Below are positions 52,995-61,000 of a stretch of DNA of 64,000 nucleotides, one piece after another (the stretch's first letter is position 1; every line of letters begins with the position of its first letter). The DNA is from Propionibacteriaceae bacterium (GTDB taxonomy: Bacteria > Actinomycetota > Actinomycetes > Propionibacteriales > Propionibacteriaceae), in the NCBI GenBank assembly GCA_009780915.1, contig WQZD01000008.1, positions 1 through 64,000 of the forward strand. Reading direction: 5' to 3'. Position numbers and translations under genes: made by a program. The notes under the pieces were generated by a model that saw only the letters and a program-made list of their open reading frames with translations, was not told where the DNA came from and did no database searches.

Positions 52995-54425
52995 TCACAG
53001 GTCGTAGTACAACCCGAACTCGATCGGGTGGGGCACCTGGGAAACCTTGGACGCCTCGGCGCGCTTGTTCTTGACCCAGATGTCCAGCAGACGCTGCGGG
53101 AAGACTCCGCCAGCCGTCAGGAAATCGTGGTCGGCCTCCAGCGCGTCCAACGCCTCCTCCAAGGTGCGCGGCAGTTGCTTGATGGACTTCTGCTCCTCGG
53201 GGGACAGGTTGTACAGGTTGAAGTCGTACGGCCCGAAACCCTCGGCATGCGGATCGATCTTCTTCTGGACCCCGTCCAAGCCGGCCATCAAGATGGCTGA
53301 GTAGGCATAGTACGGGTTGCAGGTGGCGTCGGGCGACCGCAGCTCGAAGCGCTTGTCCTTGGGCGCCTTGGCGTACGCGGGGATGCGGATCACGCTGGAG
53401 CGGTTGGACGTGGCGTACCCGATCGTCACCGGCGCCTCGTACCCGGGGATGAGCCTCTTGTACGAGTTGGTGCTCGGGTTGGTGAAGGCGCACAGGGCGC
53501 GTACGTGGGTCAGGATGCCGCCGATGAAGTGCAGGGCCGTCTCGCTGAGTTGGGAGTACCCGTTCTCGTCGTAGAACAAGGGCTGGCCGTCCTTGAAGAG
53601 GTGCATGTGGACATGCATCCCATTGCCGGCCTCACCATGGATGGGCTTGGGCATGAAGGTCACGGTCTTGCTCTCGGCCACGGCCAGGTTACGGATCAGG
53701 TGCTTGGTCATCATGGTCTTGTCGGCCATCTCCAGCATGGATCCGAACTCGACCTCGATCTCCAACTGGCCAGGACCGCCGACCTCAGGGTGGTGGTACT
53801 TGACAAGGATCCCCTGGCTCTCCATGAGCATCGCCGCCCGTGAACGGAACCCGCTCAGCGTGTCGCGCGGAGGGGCCATGTGATAGAAGCTCTTGGTGGG
53901 GACTTGGTAACCCAGGTTGAATCCGTCCTCGCCGGAGTTCCACTCGGCCTGCTCGGAATCGATGCGGTACTTCGCCCCGGATGCGGACACGGAGTAGTCG
54001 ACGTGGTCGAAGACGTAGAACTCGTACTCCGGCCCGATGCGCATGTCGTCGGCGACGCCGAGCTTCTTCATGTACTCCTGCGCGTGGAAGGCCACGTTGC
54101 GCGGATCCTGGTCGAACCGCCGGTTGGTCGGCAAGTCGATGACGAAGACGTCGCCGATCATGCCGAGGGTCGGGACCTCGGCGAAGGCGTCGACGTACGC
54201 GCTGGACAGGTCGGGCACGAACACCATGTCCGACTTCTCAATCGGGGCGAAACCGTAGTTGGACCCGTCGAAGCCGATGCCGTGCTCCATCGTGTGCTCG
54301 GTCAATCGGCCCGCCGGGATCGTCAGGTGCCGCCAGCGCCCGTCGAGGTCGATCATCATGAAATCGACCATCTGTATCTCGTTGTCGCGACAGAAATCCT
54401 GGGCTTGTTGAAGGGTTTGGAACAT
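52995..54425 (-). CDS. glnA: Glutamine synthetase type I
   Basis: 476 aa from ATG 54425 (the open frame to 54572 has no start signal). GFDGSNYGF, GPEYEFYVFD, HHPEVGGPGQLEIEVEFG (metal and glutamate ligands), AGNGMHVHMHLF, NPSTNSYKRLIPGYEAP and RSSVIRIPAY are typical GSI blocks. NLYNLSPEE contains a tyrosine (about residue 403) at the place of the adenylylation site of GSI-beta enzymes; whether it is modified is unknown. It makes glutamine from glutamate, ammonia and ATP. The upstream 300 nt contain only its promoter region; I find no riboswitch or other gene there. Confidence 0.9.
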   Translation of the reverse strand: MFQTLQQAQDFCRDNEIQMVDFMMIDLDGRWRHLTIPAGRLTEHTMEHGIGFDGSNYGFAPIEKSDMVFVPDLSSAYVDAFAEVPTLGMIGDVFVIDLPTNRRFDQDPRNVAFHAQEYMKKLGVADDMRIGPEYEFYVFDHVDYSVSASGAKYRIDSEQAEWNSGEDGFNLGYQVPTKSFYHMAPPRDTLSGFRSRAAMLMESQGILVKYHHPEVGGPGQLEIEVEFGSMLEMADKTMMTKHLIRNLAVAESKTVTFMPKPIHGEAGNGMHVHMHLFKDGQPLFYDENGYSQLSETALHFIGGILTHVRALCAFTNPSTNSYKRLIPGYEAPVTIGYATSNRSSVIRIPAYAKAPKDKRFELRSPDATCNPYYAYSAILMAGLDGVQKKIDPHAEGFGPYDFNLYNLSPEEQKSIKQLPRTLEEALDALEADHDFLTAGGVFPQRLLDIWVKNKRAEASKVSQVPHPIEFGLYYDL

Positions 54426-54724
54426 GTGTGCAACCTGCTTTCTCTTGCGTGGGCCAACGACTCTTAGATCATTGAGTGGACCTGTTTCCTTCAGTCTGTT
54501 CTGGGTTGTCACTCGCGCCGGACGGGCATACTCGTACAGGGTCAGCCACAGCACACGGTGATTTCGCCTCATTCAGCATAGTACGCGCGACTGACCGCCA
54601 TGTCTCCACGGCCCGCCATGAGACAGGGGACTGGACAGGATGAGTGGAAAGTGTCTCAGTCACGACAGCGGGAGGAGTGCGTGACGAGTTTCGACCAGGA
54701 TGCCGGCTCCATCAGGACGCAAGC

Positions 54725-55240
54725 CTATCGTGGAAGGTCGTCACTGTCAGCTTGCTTCAGCGTCACCTTGATCATGTTCCGCACACCGGAGGTCTTGACG
54801 AAGGTGTCGAGTGGTGTTGATGAGTCCCACTTCGTGACTGTCATCTGGAAGTCAATGCTCACGTCACAGGATGTCAGATAAGGCAAAGGTGCGCACGCCG
54901 CTTTCGACATGCCCTCGATCTGATCCTTGTAAAGGTACTGCGCGAAATCGTCGCGAACGCCGCCGCCCGCTGACTTCACGGCGGCTTGGGCAGTTTGATC
55001 TGGCTGGTCGACTGGCACCACAGTGGCAGAGAACCATAACGGATCACTGCCCGGAACTTTCGCCGGGCCAACCACCTCGAAGGCCATCCCATACTTGCCT
55101 TGCAGGGTCTGCAACAGGTATGCCTGACCGCCCGCCGAATCCGTGAACACCGGCTTCGGCAGCAGACTGGCGCAACCAGACAAGATGAGTGACAGGAGGC
55201 CAACAGCCATGAAGAACGCCACCTTTCTGAGTCTGCCCAT
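54725..55240 (-). CDS. Lipoprotein of unknown function
   Basis: 171 aa from the ATG at 55240 (MGRLRKVAFF), which overlaps the stop of the truncated upstream frame by TGATG. Signal sequence and lipobox LSGC, then two close cysteines in KAACAPLPYLTSCDVSIDF that may form a disulfide. It resembles neither the array lipoproteins nor a known family. It was probably the second gene of an operon whose first gene has been cut by an insertion element. Confidence 0.55.
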   Translation of the reverse strand: MGRLRKVAFFMAVGLLSLILSGCASLLPKPVFTDSAGGQAYLLQTLQGKYGMAFEVVGPAKVPGSDPLWFSATVVPVDQPDQTAQAAVKSAGGGVRDDFAQYLYKDQIEGMSKAACAPLPYLTSCDVSIDFQMTVTKWDSSTPLDTFVKTSGVRNMIKVTLKQADSDDLPR

Positions 55241-55486
55241 CACTGCCCCCACGTGAACGATATCTGGCCTCCAGACACGGACAGGTTGGTGATCCCAGGA
55301 GACTGGGCCAACGCCGCCGCCATGGCCTGCCGAACATTCGGGTCATCGACGTAGAGGATGTCCTGCTGATACAAGTCACTCTTGCTCTTGCTGTTGGTGG
55401 TGAAAGTGACCACCTTGTCATCCACGTTCATCCCTGCGAAACCACCACCTGCGTTAAAAACATCGGAGAATCCGAGGTTATGGGAC
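55240..55486 (-). pseudogene. 3' remainder of a gene truncated by an IS3-type element
   Basis: About 82 residues remain, ending in an MNVDDKVVTFTTN-like beta segment, VDDPNVRQAMAAALAQSPG and a GGQISFTWGQ end. The frame continues upstream into the IS3 end (from 55487), so the true start was lost on insertion. The 3' end is joined to the lipoprotein gene by the TGATG overlap. Family unknown. Confidence 0.55.
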
Positions 55487-55580
55487 TGACCCCATATCAC
55501 GGACAGTTGTTTAGTTGGTTGGGGCCTGTTGCTCCAGGCGTCGTTCGTAGTCTACTGGGCTGAGGTATGGGCTGTGCCAA
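55487..55580 (-). mobile_element. IS3-family transposase 3' remnant
   Basis: On the reverse strand the sequence encodes HSPYLSPVDYERRLEQQAPT and ends in N and a TAA, the usual C-terminus of an IS3 OrfB transposase. The element end is marked by TGACCCC (55487-55493), typical of IS3 terminal inverted repeats. Only about 20 codons survive and an in-frame stop lies just upstream, so the element is a fossil. Confidence 0.6.
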
Positions 55581-55592
55581 GTTCAGTAGACA

Positions 55593-55629
55593 AAACGGGT
55601 GAACCCACAAACCGTAGGTTCACCCGTTT
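55593..55629 (-). terminator. Terminator after tRNA-Ser
   Basis: A perfect 13-bp inverted repeat (55593-55605 and 55617-55629, 11-nt loop) follows the tRNA on the reverse strand and is flanked by a short T run. Confidence 0.75.
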
Positions 55630-55645
55630 CCGATGTCCCGAGACA

Positions 55646-56191
55646 TCACATGGCGGTGACGGAGGGATTTGAACCCTCGGTGGGTTGCCCCACACCCGCT
55701 TTCGAGGCGGGCTCCATCGGCCACTCGGACACGTCACCGCGGGACATCTTATCAAAGAAATGGCGAATGAGCCTCCCGCACTCATCGGCGCGGATCCCAC
55801 CGGTCACTTCCGGGCGGTGATTGAGCCTCGGATCGCGGACGACATCGAACAAGGACGCCACGGCGCCAGCCTTGGGATCGTAGGCGCCGAAGACGATTCG
55901 GCCCACCCTTGCCAGGACCGCAGCACCGGCGCACATCGTGCAGGGCTCCAGGGTGACGACCAGCGTGCAGCCGTCGAGATGCCAGGTGCCCAGCACCTCA
56001 GAGGCCCGACGCAGGGCGAGGACCTCGGCGTGCGCGGTCGGGTCGCCCGTGAGCTCCCTCTCGTTCCCGGCCCAGGAGAGGACATTCCCGTCCCGATCGA
56101 GGACGACCGCCCCGATGGGGACGTCCGCATGCTCCTGTGCCCTGCGGGCCGCGTCCAGCGCCTGATCCATGGCAGAATCCCAGATCGTCAC
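55646..56191 (-). CDS. tadA: tRNA-specific adenosine deaminase, reading into the tRNA-Ser gene
   Basis: 181 aa from GTG 56191 (AGGAGG 5-6 nt upstream). The zinc site and catalysis are shown by PTAHAEVLAL (His and the proton-shuttling Glu) and EPCTMCAGA (two Cys). TadA makes inosine at the wobble position of tRNA-Arg(ACG). The conserved protein would normally end near RHFFDKMSR. Here no stop codon occurs before the downstream tRNA gene, so the last 30 or so residues (from GDVSEWPMEP on) are encoded by the tRNA-Ser itself, and the TGA lies at 55646-55648, a few nt past the CCA. Confidence 0.85.
   Translation of the reverse strand: MTIWDSAMDQALDAARRAQEHADVPIGAVVLDRDGNVLSWAGNERELTGDPTAHAEVLALRRASEVLGTWHLDGCTLVVTLEPCTMCAGAAVLARVGRIVFGAYDPKAGAVASLFDVVRDPRLNHRPEVTGGIRADECGRLIRHFFDKMSRGDVSEWPMEPASKAGVGQPTEGSNPSVTAM
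55651..55738 (-). tRNA. tRNA-Ser (CGA)
   Basis: An 88-nt class II tRNA with acceptor GGTGACG/CGTCACC, a long variable arm and encoded CCA. The anticodon loop CTCGAAA between CCCGC and GCGGG gives anticodon CGA (reads UCG). The T loop GTTCAAATC is canonical. It lies entirely within the 3' end of the tadA open frame and is followed by a strong terminator. Confidence 0.95.
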
Positions 56192-56348
56192 CAGGCCTCC
56201 TCGCTGCGTCGTCGTGGTTCGTTGCTGTCACATTTTATCCTGCCCTCGCACCCGTCGGCGCCACCGATTGGCGCGTACGCGTGTGTTCCCCCCGGCTCGC
56301 CGCGAGTCGTGGACTAATGTGATGAGTGACTGACGAAAGCGAGGACTG

Positions 56349-56780
56349 ATGGACGTGTACCAGCTCAAGCCACGAATCCCCGGTGGCACCTGGCTGTCTG
56401 TCATCCTCATCGTGCTCGGCACCCTCATGGTCGTCGTCTCCTTGATCGGCATGGTCTCCATGGGGCTGCGTGTGACCGGAGGCATCGTGGTCCTGCTCGG
56501 CCTGATCCTGTTGACCATCACGATCGTCGCCGTCATGAGGTCCCGTGTGACGGTCACCCTCGATGACGAGGGGTACAGCATCACCAGCCCACGCGGGGAG
56601 TTCTACGGGACCTGGGCCGACATCACCGATGTGAGCGTCTCGCGCAAGACGGCGAAAATCGCCCTCTGGCACGGGCCCCAACGCCGCACGGTCATCGCCC
56701 ATCCGGCTGGGATCATGGACGATGAGTTCATGGGGCTCCGCGAGAGCATCCGCGACCACCTGGAAACGCTCCAGGCCTGA
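56349..56780 (+). CDS. Small membrane protein with PH-like domain
   Basis: 143 aa, ribosome-binding site GCGAGGAC. Two hydrophobic segments (about residues 15-35 and 40-65) are followed by a beta-rich part (VTVTLDDEGYSITSPRGEF, WADITDVSVS, IALWHGPQRRTVIAHP) that looks like a bacterial PH-like domain on the cytoplasmic side. Such proteins are common in Actinobacteria and poorly characterised. It stands alone between tadA (divergent) and the alcohol dehydrogenase gene. Confidence 0.55.
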   Translation: MDVYQLKPRIPGGTWLSVILIVLGTLMVVVSLIGMVSMGLRVTGGIVVLLGLILLTITIVAVMRSRVTVTLDDEGYSITSPRGEFYGTWADITDVSVSRKTAKIALWHGPQRRTVIAHPAGIMDDEFMGLRESIRDHLETLQA

Positions 56781-56885
56781 TCGACCCTCGTACCCCGGCT
56801 CGCGGAGCGGGCGGGCGCCCATCGACGCGCCTGCGGTGGCAGAATAGGATATGTTGCAATTGACTGTTCTGTAGGAGGAGTAGAC

Positions 56886-57923
56886 ATGTTGACTCACGCG
56901 TATGGCTTCGCTTCGGCGACGAGCCCCTGCCGTCCCATGGACATCGAACGCCGGGAGACCGGGCCCAAGGATGTGCTTTTCGACATCTCCTACTGCGGCG
57001 TGTGCCACTCAGACATCCACACCGCCCGCAGCGAGTGGGGACCGTCCCGATACCCGCTGGTCGTCGGGCACGAGATCACGGGCATCGTCAGGGAGGTGGG
57101 GTCTCAGGTGACCGCTTTCAAACCCGGGGATCGTGTGGGCGTGGGATGCATGGTGGACTCCTGCGGGTCGTGCGAGTACTGCGCCCAGGGCCTCGAACAG
57201 TTCTGTGACAAGGGGATCTTCACGTACAACTCCCGCGACCAGTTCGGGCAGGTGACCCAGGGCGGCTATTCCCAATCGATCACCGTGCAGGAGCACTTCG
57301 TCTTCCACATGCCCGACTCCCTTCCGCTCGCCGAAGGCGCCCCCCTGCTGTGCGCGGGCATCACGACGTACTCCCCGCTGAAGCGATGGGTGAAGCCCGG
57401 CATGAAAGTCGCCGTGGTGGGCTTGGGGGGTTTGGGGCACGTGGGCGTCCAGATCGCGGCCGCCATGGGCGCCGAGGTCTCCGTCATCTCGCACACCATG
57501 TCCAAGCAGGCCGACGGACTGGCGCTCGGCGCCTCGGCCTACTATGCGACCTCCGAAGAAGGCACGTTCAAGCGCTTGGCCAACCAATTCGACATGATCT
57601 TGTCGACGGTGTCGTCCACGGAGGACTACACCAGCTACATCAACGCCCTGAACAAGACCGGCGTCATGGTCAATGTGGGAATGCCGGCTGAGCCGGTGGA
57701 CGTGTACGTGCGTGCGCTGTCCCCTCGCCGTACCCTCCAGGGCTCCCTGATCGGCGGATGCGCCGAGACCCAGGAGATGCTCGACTTCTGCGCCGAGCAC
57801 GGGGTTCGCGCGCGGATCGAGACGATCTCCGGCGATGAGATCACTGAGGCCTACGACAAGGTGGTCCACTCACAGGTGCGCTACAGGTACGTCATCGACG
57901 CCTCGACCCTCGGGGCACGGTGA
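56886..57923 (+). CDS. Zinc-dependent NAD(P) alcohol dehydrogenase (YahK/CAD type)
   Basis: 345 aa, ribosome-binding site AGGAGGAG. Catalytic zinc ligands CGVCHSDIH and VVGHE, the structural zinc cluster CGSCEYCAQGLEQFC, and the nucleotide-binding VVGLGGLGHVGVQIAAAMGA are intact. It reduces aldehydes or oxidises alcohols; many YahK-type enzymes prefer NADPH and broad aldehydes. The gene is monocistronic and ends at a strong terminator. Confidence 0.85.
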   Translation: MLTHAYGFASATSPCRPMDIERRETGPKDVLFDISYCGVCHSDIHTARSEWGPSRYPLVVGHEITGIVREVGSQVTAFKPGDRVGVGCMVDSCGSCEYCAQGLEQFCDKGIFTYNSRDQFGQVTQGGYSQSITVQEHFVFHMPDSLPLAEGAPLLCAGITTYSPLKRWVKPGMKVAVVGLGGLGHVGVQIAAAMGAEVSVISHTMSKQADGLALGASAYYATSEEGTFKRLANQFDMILSTVSSTEDYTSYINALNKTGVMVNVGMPAEPVDVYVRALSPRRTLQGSLIGGCAETQEMLDFCAEHGVRARIETISGDEITEAYDKVVHSQVRYRYVIDASTLGAR

Positions 57924-57985
57924 GGCCAGCCACGAGGTGACCGTCCCTCACGCGACGACTCCACGGCACGACTCAACCACGACGC

Positions 57986-58035
57986 GAAAAACCCCCCTTC
58001 ACGGCTCGGAGCGAACCAGCGAAGGGGGGCTTTTC
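57986..58035. terminator. Bidirectional terminator between the dehydrogenase and the second giant gene
   Basis: GAAAAACCCCCCTTC (57986-58000) pairs with GAAGGGGGGCTTTTC (58021-58035), 14 of 15, with T runs on both strands. It serves the convergent genes ending at 57923 and 58047. Confidence 0.8.
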
Positions 58036-58046
58036 GTTTTATAGGA

Positions 58047-61000
58047 TCAGGAGATCAGCTCCCGATCTTTGCGGCGCAACCCGGCACCGACGCCGATCAC
58101 GGCGCCTGCGACCAGGAGACATGCTGCGAGCCCACGGAGAGAACCCGAGCCGTCTACTGTGCCACCTGTCTTGATGGATGGTTCAGGAGTCGGAGTGACC
58201 TGACCCTGTGTCTCCACGGTCACCATGAAGCTCGCCTGCACCGGGCCAGAAGTGTCGCCCGTCGCAGTGAGTGTCTGCGTGCCGTTAGGAGTATTCGCGG
58301 GAACGGCGAACGACAACGTGACCGTGCCCTTCGGATCCGCAGTCGCGTAACCAAGATCCACTGTCCCCAACACGAAGTGCACTCGCTCATTCGGGTTGAA
58401 GTTGTACCCAGTGGCAACCTGGTTCTCCAGAGGATTCCGTGTCGGATAGGCGAGCTCGAGGGTCAACGCCGAGATGACCAACGGAGCAGGATCAGACACG
58501 TTGCCGGCCTCGTCCTTCGCCACCAGTGTCACGGTCTCCCCAGCGGGGATACGCGTGTCTGGCTTGCACATGAACACACCTTGGCTGTCGGGGACGATGT
58601 CGATGCAACCCTTGATCGGCTGGCCTTGATCATCCCGCACAGTCACTGTGGTGTCCTTGTCCGTCGTGCCCGACACCTCAGACCCGTTGCTCGGATCCGG
58701 GACGGGAGGATTGGGCTTGACCGTGTCGATCGTCACCTTGACCTCATTCGACGGGCCGGATGTGTTCCCATTCACGTCGGTCTCGTGAGCCACGAGCGTG
58801 TGGTCGCCATCCTTCAACGGCTGATCCGGGGTGCACGTCCACGTCTTGTTCGCCTGCACCACAGCGGTGCAAACATCCGACGTCTGATCGGCCACCGTGA
58901 CCGTGTCACCAGGGTTGTCCCCGGTGCCCGAGATCGGCAGCTTCGGATCGTTCGTGGTCGTGTTGTTCACCGGGTCGGTGATGACCGGGGCCGCAGGACC
59001 ACCCGTGAACCTCAGGTCCATCGGAGATCCGTGGTCCGTCAGCTCAGTGCCGTTGACCGACGCCCGAGCCACGTGCGAACCCACGACATAGGACGTCGCC
59101 GGCATGGTGTTCGTCCCGTTCGGCCCGACTTTCAGAGGCGATGTCGGGATGAAGGTCTTCGTCCCAGCCAACTCCAGCTTCTGATCCGCCGTGGCGATGT
59201 CGAAGGTCGTATCCGGAACGGGGTTGCCGTACATGTCGAATGCGTACCCGGTAATCACATCGCTGTCACCGATCTTCTGATCGTTGGTCGTGACCGCCAC
59301 ATGAGTTTGCAGAGTCACATCGTTGTACGACGGGGAATCCGGAGGAATGTCGCATCCAGCTTCCTTCACACAGACATCGCCGTGCTGGAAGTTCAACGTC
59401 ACCGGAGAACCATGGTCCACCAGCTCTGTTCCATTGACCGAAGCGGTCGCCTGATGGGCGCCTTCCTTCATGGCCCGTCCGTTGACCACGCACGTGCCCT
59501 GCGCATTCGTGGTGCACACCGGGTCGATCACCAAATCGTCAGTGGAGATGACCTTGGCGAAGTTGAAGTCCACACCCGCCACGACGTTGCCGTACTTGTC
59601 GAACGCGTACCCAGTCACCTGATCGGGGTCACCCGTCACAGGCTGATTGTCCTTCGTCACCGTCACGTGAGTCTGCAGATCCTTGTTGTCATACGACGGG
59701 GAATCCGGAGGAATCACGCAGTCGGCTTCTGTCACGCACACCGGGCCCGCGACGAAGTTGAGGGTGATCGGATCGCCCACCGGGCGGAATCCGTCAGCCG
59801 TCACACTCGCGATGTGAGCACCTGCGACCATCGACGTGTACCAGATCGTCGATGTTCCATCGGCGCTGATCGGGTCGATACCGGTTTGGATGTTCAGCTT
59901 GGCATCCGTCGTCGTGGACTGCACCAAAGCGCCTTCCACAGCGTTGCCCCACTTGTCGAACGCCCACACAGTCGCCACGTCACGATCAACGAGATTCGCT
60001 GTCGCATTGTCCGTGGTGACCTCGACGCGCGTCCGCAACTCGGCCGGAAGGTTCGGGTCCACCGGCTGGCAGCCTTCGAGCTGCGAGCAGACCTGATCAG
60101 CCTTCCATGCGACCGACGCCGCCGGCTGACCCGTCGTCGTGTTGTTGATCGCACCCGCCACGATCGACGCGGTCACCGCATAGGTGCCCGACTTCGTCGA
60201 CCACACCTGGACCGAGCAAATGCCACTGGCATTGGTGATGCAGGAGTTCTGCGTCACCCATGTCGGCCCGGTCGGGTTGATGGCGAAGGAGACCACAGCG
60301 TTCTGGACGGGGTTGTCCGTCTTGTCATGGATCGTCGCCGTCGCGGTGTACGTGTTCGCCGTGCCCTGGCCCACTGTCAGCGGACCAGCAGGAGTGATCA
60401 CCCAGCCCGAATGGCCAGGATCACCGTTACCGTTGCCGAAGCTGACGGCCACAGGAGATCCCTGAGGAATCTGCGTGTCCACCGTCACATCCGCATGATG
60501 GGTACCCATCACAGTCGACGTGTACCAGATCGTCGAGATGCCGTCGGCGTCCGTGACTGCGATATCCGGCTGAATAGTCAGAGCGGTTTCACCAGCCACC
60601 GGAGTGGAAGCCACCACAGCGCCCGGAACAGCGTTGCCGTAACGGTCGTACGCCCACACCTTGGCGATGTCCTGAGCGACGCCATCAGCCTCACGACCGT
60701 CCTGAGTGACCTCGACGCGCGTGATGTGTGTTGTGTCGACCGGCTCGCAGTTCTGCGTGCAGACCGGGCCATGTGTGAACACGGCGTCCACGGTGTTCCT
60801 GAAGGGCAGGCCGCCCTGCAGGGCCGAGACCGTGTACGTGCCCACGAGCTTCGACGTGACCGTCACAGTGCATGTGCCGTCAGCGCCAGTCGTGCACGAC
60901 GCGGCCGAGAACGTCAGATCCGCCACCGGCGGGAACGCCGCCACAGCACCGGAAACCGGGTTGCCGCTCGCATCCTTCATCGTCGCTGTCACCGTGAACA

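Noticed and set aside
54426..54724. Riboswitch or small RNA upstream of glnA
   Set aside because: I found no glutamine-type or other recognisable aptamer motif, and no clear hairpin ladder there.
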